DNA of 64,000 nucleotides from Leuctra nigra (lineage: Eukaryota > Arthropoda > Insecta > Plecoptera > Leuctridae), in the NCBI GenBank assembly GCA_934045905.1, contig OW203762.1, forward strand, positions 28,366,345 through 28,430,344. Reading direction: 5' to 3'. Under the pieces are notes generated by a model. It saw only the letters and a program-made list of their open reading frames with translations. It made no database searches and was not told where the DNA came from. Position numbers and translations under genes: made by a program. Shown here piece after piece: positions 47,921 through 61,100 of the stretch (its first letter is position 1; each line of letters begins with the position of its first letter).

Positions 47921-50310
47921 CAATCGGGAAGAAATACGTGATTTCTTGCTCCTTGCGGCCCTGACAGATCAAGATGTTTTGATGACGATCTGTGAATCTT
48001 CACGACTTCAAATAAAGACACCCTTTCACTATTATTAAAAAATCTTTGACCATAACAGATAAGTACAATGGTACAAATTCAATCTTATAATGCACATCTG
48101 TAACTAAAGTGACAAATCACGAATTCCCGCAGAAAGTGATATAAAATCATATTGTTATCGAGTAACGCCGGATGGTTGACGACACGACACGATGTTGATG
48201 AGATGAGAGATGAAATGAGGCTGTACGTGAAAGTGGCGACATTGAACCTGATCTTGTAAACCCATGTCTCGGTTGGCTCCTCGGTGTGGAAAGTATTTTA
48301 CTTGGCAACGAAGCACCAAGTTGGTTTCACATCGCGCGCGTTCGCTTGCTGGAACTGGATCCTTGCCATCCACGTTGGCACCACAAAGTTGATCGAACTG
48401 ACGACTTTTTTTATTACACCTGACTGACTGGAAACTCAAATTGAAGGCGCACCTCGCTCGACACTTGATTCAGAATTCAGAAAACGCCATTTTGAAGACT
48501 TGCCAAGGTGATGTGTACGCCCCCTCGAAATCTATCGAGTAGTCCACCCCCAGATTCATTAAACTATATGGAGACAAATTAATCATGAGGCGAATTTTCA
48601 AGGAATCGTACAGAATAAGTTTGCAAAAAATTGCACTTTCTAGAGTTAATAGATAATTCTCTCGTCTCATTATTTTAATAAGATAGGTTGGCTCAGTGTT
48701 GTCAATTACTTTGAGGAAGGCGGACGTTATAAAAGCGAGAAATGCACTTGATTGCCGGGATATAAGAACACGGTAGTCGGTACTTCGTCTATATTCAAAG
48801 TAAGTACCTAGGTACTTACATTGCAGATGGTTCTTGGCTTACTCGGAGAACACAATGCAAAGCATAATAAATAGTTTGCATGATTTAAATTATCTTCTTC
48901 TAAGAAGAAGGCAGACTCCAGAAGTATTATGTATTCTATTCCATGTGTCTGCAAGTATAACTATACCTAAGGTGAGGCGTGCAGGAATTCAACTGGGCAG
49001 AGCAAAGTTGCTTGAAGCCTTTGGGAGGTCTCTCACAAAGTTTCAAGAATGGACGCAACTATGATGCAAGTGAGATCTATTATCGATACGAGAAGAGGTA
49101 ATAGCTACTTTCATTCATGCCCCGTAAATATATTGAAGTAGAAAGCAAAATCCAGCTTCCATCTGACTTAGATCCTGAATGTCCTTCCTGTAGAGATCAA
49201 TAGAGATTCCCATCAGAATATGTGTGAGAAAAGATAGAAGTAATTACAGGTACAGGGACCTAACGAATAATCTTGATTTACAAATGATCTGATGGTAAAT
49301 AGAGATTGTAAGAGATCATTGTGTGTGTAATTGTCTGTCTTACAATGAAAATGAAACGAGATTGAAATTGAGAGCATTTTAGAATTGTTCCGCGCGTCTC
49401 TCGTCTTTCATGTGTCCAATCAAAACTCACGATTTCATCCTCTAGGCAAGGTGCATCGATGTTTTTTCCTCCGATCTGGAAGATCTCGAATCAAATGCGA
49501 CCTTGTCTGTGGAACATCTCGGCGTTGCATGATGGACCACAGCATCAGATGAGACGAGGAAGATGAACGAAATCCAATCAACATTCCGTGGGTTGTGTTC
49601 TTTTCATCGACACAATGACTTTGTTTTCCACTCTGATAATGGAAGACTAATAATGCTGGTTTGGGAGTTTGAAACCGCAGCCCGCAGCTACTGTTGAAAA
49701 GAATACATCTCCAGCAATAGCATAGGTACATCAAAATGGAGGTAACATACAGACAGGGCCTACTTTCTTTCAGTCGAGAAGAATTATACCGAACTCGTCC
49801 AACAATGTTTTTGACGTATGCAACCTACCACCCATTGTTCGGTAATTACTAATCATTACTGACAGTTAATAGCTTTTCAAAAGGATTTACAGAATCTAAT
49901 CTTATCTCAACTATCAATTAATGTACTTCCTCGTCTGTTTCCCACTTAGCACAAGGTGTCGTCGACTAAAATATTCCGACGATGTCACTTCCGCTCGCTG
50001 ATCTTGGAAGAGGGATGAGCACATGAATAATCGGGAAGATTTACCCGCATCTTGACGCTATTTCTGTTGTCTGTGGGGGATCACAAATGTCGCCGACAAC
50101 TTCGTTAGGATTTAGAAATAGTCTGCTATGCTTAGTTGACGCTGCTTTATAGAATCAGACGATCAATTTAGGTATTTAGTCATTAGTGGAAATAAATTGC
50201 ATTCCCAGACGCGGCGCATCATTGATTTTATATTGGAGATCTGATGCCAAGGCTTTGAAAGTTGGCTCTGGAATAGAATGTCAAGATGCGAAGTGATGTC
50301 ATGGGAAAAC

Positions 50311-50520
50311 GGTGCAAGTTGGTTCAGACAATCGCTCTGAACTCCCGCTGTCTCGGGTTCGATTCCCGCGACCATCCTTCATGACCGAAGTTTTCTTGTG
50401 TTTTCCCTTGGTTAGGTTGAGGGAGGTAAATGCTGGGAAGGTTTCGAACCAATATGCCACGACCGTCCTTCACTCCGTTCATACGTCGCCATTAGCCTAT
50501 AATAGCAGAAAAGCTTGACG
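50311..50520 (+). mobile_element. tRNA-derived SINE
   Basis: Head GTTGGTTCAGACAATCGCTC with box B TCGGGTTCGATTCCCGCGAC. The body has TTTTCCCTTGGTTAGG, GGTAAATGCTGGGAAGGTTT, ATGCCACGACCG, CGCCATTAGCCT and an A-rich end with GACGACTAAA. It shares landmarks with 18140-18425. Confidence 0.75.
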
Positions 50521-52154
50521 ACTAAAATTGACACTAAAATAGGCAGGTAAATTGAAAAAAACCGACGGGAGAGGAAGACAACATTCATTACGGTATGAAA
50601 GGAAACGGTGTAACAAGGAACAATCAGGTATGCGAGACATGATTGCGTGGCTTCTTGTCTAAGATGAGACAACGAGAATTAGCATTGAATTGAAGAATTG
50701 CAGTAAATCCAAGAATAAGTCGAACTAACAAACCCCATTACTACATATGTACAGAGACGACAACGTCAAGCTGCTTGAGTACACATTTGACATTCCAGAG
50801 TACTACAAACACTTGTGCTACCTTCAACTATTTCCGCCGCTGCTTTCTTTGTCACAGCAATCGCGAAGAATCTTAGTTAGCACATTTGGTCTTGTTCGAG
50901 TCATCCCAAAAGAAATAGTTTAGTTATTATAACGTTTAACTTTCACATAGAGAAGAGTGTTTTTGTGAGCAACAGATGTGTAGATATATTTTGGTCACGA
51001 CAACAGCTTTTTGCGTTCATGAAAACATTGTAGGAGTTGCATGCAAATGGGCAATTATTACCTATGGCGCAAACGTTATAATTGGGCCGAACAAAATTGA
51101 AACATCTCGATTTTGAACTTTACTAATGGATTTGGGTGGGGGAGTCAAATAGATACAATTAGGACAACCGTGAATCTTTATTTCGCCTCCTTGCTTCCAC
51201 GATTACATATTTCTCAGAAGTATTTGTCTAGAATTTTAAAAGGAAACTAGAATTGTAAATAATTACTGTACATTTACTCTCCATTATTGTTTAATTCCTC
51301 CAGTGATTAATCAACTAACAGTAATTTACAAGTTTTTACGTGGAATTAGAGTAAAAAACCGTACATGTTTTTCTAAGCAGCCTTGCAAAACGCATCGAAC
51401 ATATTTAAAAGTGCATTTGTTTTGTTTCTTTCTCATCATAACCTTGGTTGTCTGTCTCACACGATGAAGAAAGAGCCGACACAGTAATGATGATAATGTG
51501 AGTGCCGAGTCGATGACCTGAGAGCCAAACACTACCACGTGGTGAGGTGATGGTCATAATGCCAGGTACAAAACCTTACATCCGCAAGGCACAACGAGAC
51601 AGTGGTTATAGCGCGCATGGAACATTCTTTCGTCGGTCAATGCATCAGTGACAAAAATTAAACTCCATAATGGGCGTCCGCAGAATATGTTCCGGGTTGG
51701 GTGGGAGGCAAATTGTTACGTTCAATCGTGGTTGGGGTGGAGGGTCCTTCTTGAGGTCCGGGGTGCACGGACATTTTGGTACATTCTAATGTTTTTGTTC
51801 CAAAAATTACAAATTACATAAATTATAATAAAAACATCAAATTTTTTCGTTAAAAAGGTGCCCAGAAATTACACTGTACACCCAACAAATCATAAAACGG
51901 TATTTGAACGAAATGGATTCTCAGGTTCCTTGACAATGAATCCTTGTTATTATCAATGAAATTAGAGCTCATTTACTCGAGTAAGAAGATGACGAGTTTG
52001 AATAGACTTCATAGAATGATGACATCAAATTTTTTCCAGCCAATCAATTTCTTTCAAATATGAAATACCTAGGTACCGTTTTATGTATGTTGTACCGTAT
52101 TTGTTGAGTGTATTCTACGTATTTTATGTATTTTCTTAGATATTCATAGAATTG

Positions 52155-52172
52155 GGGGGGGGGGGGGGGCAA
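52155..52172 (+). repeat. Poly-G tract in a G-rich repeat remnant
   Basis: Eighteen-base run of G inside ATTGGGG...GGGCAAGTGTC, part of a longer diverged G-rich element from about 51660 (GGGCGTCCGCAGAATATG) to 52190. A similar segment with GGGCGAACGCAGAATATC begins at 55699. Confidence 0.8.
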
Positions 52173-52694
52173 GTGTCATCTTTCTGCCCCTCCCCTTCTG
52201 ACGTCATTACATTTTTTGCAAAACAGTAAATAAACTGAAAATACTTTCTTCACAGCCCTAGCCAACATTGTGATACGTAACGATGTAGGTAAGGTCGCTA
52301 ATGTAAATTCACCCACAAAACCAAACAAAGTCGTTTTTTTACCTTTGTTATAAACTAGAAGTGGGTTTAGGGGTTCACGGGTTCAAAATTAAATTCTAGA
52401 TATTCGGGAATCACCTCCGATCTGTTAATTAGTATTGCGTCACGAGGAAGGTACTGAGTTGAAGTTGGTCAGACCAGACGAGCACAGTCTGGCACACTCA
52501 CAAGAATGAATCAGATATGAAATGTGGGCCTAACTGTATAGCGTTCCGCTGTTGTGCGGATTAATTAATAGGTGTAATTTTCAACTCAACATGGAATCTC
52601 ATATGCCTGCTGACGCCTGTCAATATCATACCAAGAAGTTGAACGATGAGGCGATTTTAAAGATAATCAATTGAAGTAGGACATGCCATTATGC

Positions 52695-52785
52695 TCTCGC
52701 ATGTGCGATGGATTAGCGGGAATAGCACCCGGACCTCCCGAATTACAGTTCAAAGTGTTGTACTCAATACCGCACCAACATCGAC
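52695..52785 (-). mobile_element. SINE-like head, diverged
   Basis: On minus: GGTGCGGTATTGAGTACAAC, ACTTTGAACTGTAATTCGGG and AGGTCCGGGTGCTATTCCCG. This matches the box A to box B region of the SINE family with a mutated box B. Confidence 0.45.
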
Positions 52786-55689
52786 AAAGCGTGTCACAAC
52801 TGGCACTTGAACTGATGATAATTGTGTAATACCTAGAACAAACTTGATTGAATCTTCTAGTCGAAATATTGAAATTAATTTTCATATCACTTTCTTTGTT
52901 ACGCGATATTTGTCACGGTGGTGGTTTCGGTAATCGAACTCGAAGATCGACTTTCTAATATTCCAGCAGCGAGCGACTTCATTACCGGATTACATTGCGC
53001 TCTTGTAAGTTGCTATGCAATATCGCTCTAAATGACACCTGCAGATTGCTTCTGTTCACCAACAGTATTGTCTGTGGTGTGGGACATTTCTTACTACTTT
53101 TCTATGGTCAATCTTGTCCCAAGAAATGTTGTCAATGCGCTCTAATGAAAAACCAGACCACCAGCTTTTCCAAGATGTATGTAGACATGAAGTCTAAGTA
53201 ATGCAGACTGATCTTTTTGGATCAAATTGATATTAGGTGTGGGGAGCTTTACAAGATTAGCTGGTCTACCAGAGAGTAATCCTTTCATTGGGGTCTAGGG
53301 GACTTGGAAGCCAGGGACAGAACCCCTTTTCCACTTCAGAATATCGGGTAACAAATGAAGGAGTTCTTTCAACAAAACTCAAATAAAAAATTATTTGAAA
53401 TGCGTTATAATATTATCTTTCTGTCTGCATCGTCAATCACTGCACCTCTTGTATCGGTCGGTGTTCCAGTATAATATTACCAGACGAAGAAATAAACGTC
53501 TCACGATTTCAAACTCAAAAGATACATACCTGCAGCGTTGACTCCTGCCAAGTGTTAATCCAAGTAACAGCACAACTCTTCTTGTCCAGATTCTAAGTGA
53601 TAGTCAAATTCTGCATAGATTTGTCACAAGAAACCACCGGTGATGTTAAAACCAGGTCGACACAACCTCACTCTCCAACGCCTGCCGCCTGACTGATTCA
53701 TCTTTCACCGACCGACTATCCATCCACTTCCACTAGCACTCCAAGCAGGGTGTGGAGGGGAAGACAGCGGCAACATGGTGAATAAAGTGGTTGTACGATC
53801 CGGTAAAAGTTGTACAGACCAGAAGGCGAGATAGACGACAAAAAATTACATGTTAGAAAATTATCAAATTATTTCGGTTTTAATGATATGTTGTGTTGGA
53901 TTATTTCAAATTCTTAAACTTAAGAAACGATTACTACATTATTTTCTAATTTTATCTGTAAATGATGAGAGGAGACCCCTAAAAGATGGAGTATATGCAA
54001 CCGTTTTAACACCTGTTTTCAGAGAAGGTCTATATATCAGGCGACACAAAATTACTTACAAAATAAAAAGAAAACTACTGTTTGTTTTGTAAAAATAGGT
54101 TTAGGGTCATTACAACTTACAAAAAAATATATTAAGTTATTTATGCATTTTTAAGGTACACAAATATAATGAACTAATGTATACTATATACATAATTAAA
54201 TTTTATAAATAAAACTTCAATGATTGTCTTAATAGTTTAATTTTCTAAATACTTAGTTTGACTTTTGGTACAAAACTTTTCTCTACGAATATTAATCGAC
54301 AGCATTCTTGCCAATTATAGAAATTAAAGTTAATCGGCAGATTAATAATAAACGTGTCACAGTATTTTGAAGAGCACATGTGTTGTAAACTTGTTTGTTA
54401 CAAGCGGAGCCAGAGAAAGAATCTGCCCCCAGGTTTGAGGTCACACTTGATCGAAGAACTTGACCCCGAAAAACGCATCCATCCATCCATCCATCGCTAA
54501 TACGGTAATACCACACTAATACAAACGAAATACCCAATTTCATGCTCGTAACTTTCCACTCAGACTTTCCACTGATTAAAACCACCGTTTAGTCTGTAGT
54601 TTTATTAGGTGACTAGAATCACGAGTGAAAATTTTAAAAATTAAAATCGAAGATACTTGTGATAGTTGTTTTAAATCAGATATCTTGCGTGCATCTACTC
54701 AAACTTTTTGCTTTCCTATTTTTTTGCTTTTCTATATTATATTTGTCTTTAAATACAAGTATAATAACCCCATGTTCTATATTAATTGTTTTCCGCCTCT
54801 TTACATCCTCAAATTGATGCCTACTGCCGACTGCGTAAAGGACACAAGAAGGGGGCTGGGCAGTTGACCCCTGAAATCACAATCACACAAAGAAGGGGAA
54901 AATTTAAAAAAAACATGAAAATATTAGATCAATATCAATACGTTCTATAACGTTTTGTTTCCCCCTTTTTACAGGAACTGGAAGTCAATGATTTTGCTCA
55001 TCTGATTCTGGGAAATGAAAAGCAAATATGGGTGTCGTCTTACGAAAACCATTTTTTGCGATTCATAACACAAGAAAATGATTAAAATTAAATAAATCTT
55101 CAAAAGCACAATTCTAAAACCGATAAAACCGATGATAAAATAAGAAATTGAACACCGCTCTTTTATTTGTGTCAACAATGTGATCAAGCAACTAATAATC
55201 ACATTGACTGTGGAGACAAAACGTCAACGACTACTTATCTACTTTGTACATGTATTCACGTCTACTTAGCCATATTAAGTGTTGGTTTACTAGTTTGACT
55301 ACCTCCAGTTAATAAAGGTATTCTCTGTTCTACTTTCAATACCTAATCTGACTTCAGACTGTCCACGTGGTTTGGTTGGTGTCAGTTTCAAACTGAACAG
55401 CGTCGTTCGGCTTCTCAGTGGCTGTGGTAAAATAGGTTACCACATGCAAGTCCATCCCAACCACATAAACCAGTAAACCACAATAGATGACTACAATCAC
55501 GATCGACAACCATAGAACAAAGTGTTTAGGAAAAAACTCCGAAGTTTGGGGGAAGGGGAGGTGAGACAAAATAGTTAATTTCAAAATTTATTATTGCCGA
55601 GTGAAAATTGAAATTTATACAATTTTATGTAAAGGTCCTAATAGGGAACTTTCTCTAGTAAAACGTGAAATATTGAAATTATGCATGTC

Positions 55690-55965
55690 TAGGATCATGG
55701 GCGAACGCAGAATATCTGCCAGGGGGGAAGGGCAAGCAAGAAAACCATTTTTTCAAGGGCTACGGGGGGTGTGGGGGGCAAAATCAATTTTGAGACGTTT
55801 TGAGGTTATTTTGTTGAAATTTTCAATAGTTTTTAAAATTTTACACTTTGGGGTGCTGCCCCTACCTTGCCTCGCAGGGATTTTTTTTAAACTGTACGTA
55901 ACACACCACAAAAATGAATGTTTTCCTTACATCCAGGAGGGGGGTGGGGTCCCCCCCACGTCTAG
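55690..55965 (+). repeat. G-rich dispersed repeat fragment
   Basis: Starts ATCATGGGCGAACGCAGAAT. Contains GCCAGGGGGGAAGGGCAAGC, GGGGGGTGTGGGGGGC and a closing GGAGGGGGGTGGGGTCCC. Same family as fragments at 47500 and 51660. No coding potential beyond a short chance ORF. Confidence 0.5.
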
Positions 55966-56690
55966 GATGTAGACAAACAAAACACTGAAAGACTGAAAGA
56001 AATCTCCAAATTTTAAAATTATTTCACTTTGTTTTTCAACTGGGGCTCAGCATTGCCATGGCAACAAAGTATTCACCATGGTAACACATTGTTGTGGACT
56101 TAAAAATGGCATCACCGGGCTGACTGACATCACACATGGACTTTTTCCCGCCAAAGTGTCACATGAAATTTCAATTTGATATTTTATGAATGAAAATGTA
56201 AATTTTTTCGGGTGAAATGTGTATTTGTCATTATTATTCGTGTTGATATTTACAAATTTACAATAATTTTTTTAATGAGACTTCCCTAAAACCCCTCCCT
56301 TAGCAGTCAGCTTATCCTCAAACTCGCTACTTATTTAAAAAAGAAAAACTGTAAATTGTGTAGGTAAGTACCTTCTGTTTCGGGTGCATTTGTATTACGA
56401 TTTAATATTTTGTACGTTTTGATTACCTTCTTTGCTTGAAAATGTACTCTTTATTTACCCACACACTGATATATTCACGCTAAATTGTGTAAAGCTAAAT
56501 TAAAGTTTCAGTAAATCCAGTTGTTTTCAACTTAAGCCCATACTTTTTGCTTGTCCCCAAACACGCAAAACAAACACCCAAAAATGTAAAGATTAACCTG
56601 CTGTGATGATTCGGATTTCCGGTTCTTTTTGTAAATGACGCCTCATTTGTGTAAACTACCAAATAAAAATCAAAAAAGTTTTTTTGAAAG

Positions 56691-57088
56691 TATATGAGAT
56701 GCGATCTGTGAAAAGGGACCTGTGGGTGAAGGATATTAATTTCCAGCTTTAAAAAGTGAAAAAAATTAGGAATAAATCATTTTTTTAAAATTAAATTCTG
56801 TTAAAAATAAGAAAACGTTAAATATTTTAAAATTTTATTATTCAAAAACTTTAAAAGCAGGAAAAATGAGTTTAAAATAAAGCTGCTTTATTTTTTATTT
56901 TATTTTTAGATTTTTTAGTATTTGTATTTACAGAGATCGAAGAAAACACCACTAGGTAGTAGGTAGCAGATAAAGCCATAATCCGAAAATCGATAAAATA
57001 GCCATTGTAACACATAATTGCATTTTGCAGCAAACTAACTCTTTCACGCACACCCACAGGTCCCTTTTCACAGATCGCATAACATATA
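56691..57088. mobile_element. MITE with about 35-bp terminal inverted repeats
   Basis: Ends are GATGCGATCTGTGAAAAGGG plus ACCTGTGGGTG, and the exact inverse CACCCACAGGT plus CCCTTTTCACAGATCGCAT. The interior is about 320 bp and AT-rich. No clear target duplication was resolved. Confidence 0.85.
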
Positions 57089-58113
57089 ATTATTATTTTT
57101 TTAATTCAAGAGATCTTCTGAAGATGAAAATTGAAGAGGATCACTTGGTTCTTATCGAGTGGGAAAGCGCCTCGCCTCTAAATGATTTGTCACTATCTAA
57201 TTTTTTTGTCTGCTTGTTTATTGGTCTGAGTAGGTAGTAACTTTTAGACAAACTTGGAGATTATTTATGGACGTAACGCAAACGAAATTGAACAAGTTTT
57301 AGATAATTGCAATCTGCAGCATGCACTCTTGATCCAAAATATCTCAAGATAATTATATAAAAAGAATAATAGGAATCCATCCATAAGAATAAGATACCTC
57401 CAATAAAGTAAAATATATGTGTAACAATAAAGTTTGAAGATAACGACAAATTAGTCTGAAAATTGGCAAAAGTACCTAAATGCAAAGTTTTAAGTTGATC
57501 AGTCAAAATTTTAAAAAAATCACAGGAAAAATGGTTTTAAATTTTAACCAATCAGAGGATTTGGCTGAAACTTTGTAAGATTGGTGACAATATTGGTTGC
57601 AATGACATTGCAAAATTTCAAATTGATCGGACCTACCAATAATTTTTTTAAAAATTTGATCCAATCAGCACTTTCAAAAAAAATTGGGTCTGCAACGCCC
57701 AGAAATGGTTTGTACCGTACGTGTACGTACAATTTCAGCTCGATTGAAGAAAAACTGTGACCTGTAAATATCATCAGTAACAGAAAAATAATTTAAAAAA
57801 ACAAAAAAAACAGATATCCATGCGGAGTAGCTTGCTTCGCTCGCTCAATAATAGGTACCTACTGTTCAATCATAAGTTTTAAAATGACTTTATTTTATTA
57901 CCCGCATACAGTTTATAAACTTTCAAAATTACAAAACATAAAAATAATGTAGACTCTCCATTATGAAGAGATATGTACTGTAACAACTAATAATAACTCA
58001 CAAATAAATCCTTATGAAACCAACCAAACCATTTAATTCTAAAGGATTATTAAAACCCACTACTAAGTCTTTAATAAGTCGCCAATCATCGGAAATGTTT
58101 TCGTATATTTTTC

Positions 58114-61100
58114 TTATATCTTGCAAATTCCTTCGGAGAGTTTTTGTAAGAATGAAGCAACAACTTCCGAGTTGACGTCTGTTACAGCCTTTTCATTTTC
58201 CACCACACTAAGCACCTCATCAGTCAGACCATCTTCAGACTTCTCTTCAGATTGGGTCTGTGAAGAAACAAAAAAATTACATTACGGTTCATCAATCCTA
58301 AAAAAAACCTAAAAAAATCATACCTAAAGTATTTAATTAAAAAACTAATACTAAAAATACTATAAATTAAATAAATAGAGACTTAAACAACTAAAAATTA
58401 AGTTAAAAATATAAGCAATTGATGTAATTTGTTGTCACAAGCTAGTGACTTGATACAGAGAGCGTCTATGAGCGTCATATGTCTATGAGTTTTTGAATTG
58501 TGATTTACCTGCAGATGACTGTCACAGGACTGGAGTTTATCCTGGTATTGTGCGTGAAGTTTTGGCAGGAGATCAACAATAGCGTGAAAGTTATCCTAAA
58601 CAAACAAAATTAGTAAAAACTGTGATATCAGTAAAACTCGATTTAATCTATCTACCTTTGTACAGGTTTAGTGTTGATGAAATCTGTTTGAAATCTTGAG
58701 TTGCTTGAACGATTGTTTTCAAAATGTCACAGATTATAAAGAGTAAATCTGTGTTCCCATTGTCAAATATATTTGAATTTTTGTTTTGTTTTTCCGTGGC
58801 AGGGTTGCAAAAAGACCATAAATTACTCCAGTTTAACCAAAGAGGTTCTAGCACTGATATATAACACGTGGATTGCTTATCAATGCTATGCGAGTGAATT
58901 GTCAACATTTTCTAAGTCGCCGCTGTAATAACTTTGCGGATTTGTAGCAAATTATAACTATTGTAACTAAAACGTGTTTAACTTAGTTAACTAATGAGTA
59001 ATGACTAATGTAATGATTTAGTTGTTTCAAAGTGATTTTAGAAATGATTTAGATCGTGTAAAAGGCTGTTATGAATTGATGACCTTGAAAAGGAACAATT
59101 TAGGAACATTTTTCTAATGTATTTTCAACTTCACTGGGACTAATCCTAAAGGGATTCAATACGCAATCCACGCAACGAAGTGGAAGTACATGGAGATCAG
59201 TGGGTTCTAGTAGGTAGGCTTCCTACTAGAACCTCATTGGTTTGACCCACTGCAACAAGGGTAAAAACAATTTTTTTAATTTGTAAGATTTATTCTTCAT
59301 CTATAACCAGTAAAATTCTGAAGATAATCGTAATCGCCAATCGGGCAACTAACCGTTTTTGAAAGGCCACCTCTTTATGGATTTTAGAATTAAAATAACT
59401 TAAATGCAACATGCATGTGCAGCACATGATTAAATCTTTTAAATATTACAAATGTCAATTACAACACATATCGCTGATACATTTTCATGTATTTTTAGGA
59501 AGTATTACACCCGAATCTCAAATTAATGTGAGAATATTGACTCTCATTTTTATTTGTTTAAATTTACTTACATACCTATTATGTAGATATACTTAAATTT
59601 AAGATTACCATAATTTCTTGCATATTCAAATGATGATAATTATTAAATCAGATGTTAGTTGCTAAGATTACAAATTCACTATTGTCAAGTTGACAATATG
59701 GCGCAATTGCCAGCATTGCTGTGTTGTGTATACTTAGGTCTTTTTGTCGGGGTGTTCTTACCTGCTCAGATCACACAGGAAGTCGTCACGGAACAGTTTA
59801 CTTTACACCTATCCATCGAGTTTTGATTCGAAATCCTTGCACCTATCATATTTAGTGACGTACTTCCGCCTGCTCCGAGCAGGTTAGAACACCCTGACGA
59901 ACAAACCTCTTGATTGCTCAATAACAAATAGTTGATTGTTATGAATCAGAGTTATTCAGGTTATCACCTGTTTAGATACTGGATTGTGATGAATCCTGTT
60001 CATTAAGGTTTGCTCGGAACTGCTCCAACTTGCATCAGCCCTACGCCTTACGCCGATGCACATAATCACCTGTCCGAAGCTGCTTGGAGCAGTTCCGAAT
60101 AGCCCGACAAACAAACCTAACGTCATGCAAGAGTAGGTAATTTCTCAGTATAACTCATTAGGTACTTCATCAAAAGAACCTCATTTCAAGCTACACATTT
60201 AGTGGCCTACCTGAGTTCCCTCATAATTCAGGATTCCCATACAGCTTATTCCGGAAATCTTGAATGACTTGTTCGTTAGCTTCTTGAGGACTTTCCGTCC
60301 CAAAGCAAAAACACACGGGACGTCTTGCGCTGCAGAAGCAGCCTTCAACTCCTCAACTGTGTCATCAATACCACCTTAAAAATTAAATAACAGAATTGTT
60401 AGGTAATTAAATTGTCCGCATGGCAAATTGCTATTGATTTTCAGTAGCAATAAGATGAATGGAATGGGAAATTACCTGCTGACTGGACTCGCTCCAAATC
60501 AGGTGCAATAATTAGCAGCTTAATTTTTTTTAAATCAAGATATTTCTTAGATTCACGAAATCCAAGAACAAACCTACGTTTGGCATGAGCTTTGACGGGA
60601 TCATTGAAATACAGTCGATCTTGAAACTTAACAATATCTTTTATAAGAGCAGTGACAAGGGAGTCTAGCTCTGGTGACAAGTCGTGGTTGCAATATCTGC
60701 AAAACAGACAATGAATTACAATTAATAACATTCAGTCACTGAGTCAAAAGATTCATTAACAATTAGAGTTAGACACATACTCTCTAAATTTTCTGCTATG
60801 AATCTTTAATTTTTCGGATGTTATTGTGTCGAAATCACAATCATTTTCCTTTATATGAATGTTGTCTAATGATAATATTTTGTTGGATGATTCGTCTTCT
60901 TTATTATTTGTACTTGTAATTCCAGATGATTTTTCTAGAAGGAACGTATCTTCAGAGGACTCTGGACTTGGATCAACAGGGGACTCTGTTGAATCCGGAG
61001 ACACCGCTTCAGCAGATAGTTCAGGGCACAATCTGTCTGTTGATCCAACGTCATCTTTAAATGCACTACATGAAGCATTTCCGATAGAACGTTTTACTTC

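Larger units (their letters stand above)
38353..57880. other. Gene-poor repeat-rich region
   Basis: About 19.5 kb without a supportable exon on either strand; all open frames are short and compositionally random. It holds a long palindrome (41015-42336), SINE copies (43672, 50311, 52700), composite element copy B (44809-46685), G-rich dispersed fragments (47500-47920, 51660-52190, 55690-55960) and a MITE (56691-57088). Non-coding 5' exons or enhancers of the PEAK-family gene could lie here, but I cannot point to them. Confidence 0.6.

Noticed and set aside
47380..48038. Overlapping plus- and minus-strand ORFs near a G-rich stretch
   Set aside because: They run through a repetitive G-rich element with homopolymers, and no protein similarity is recognisable.
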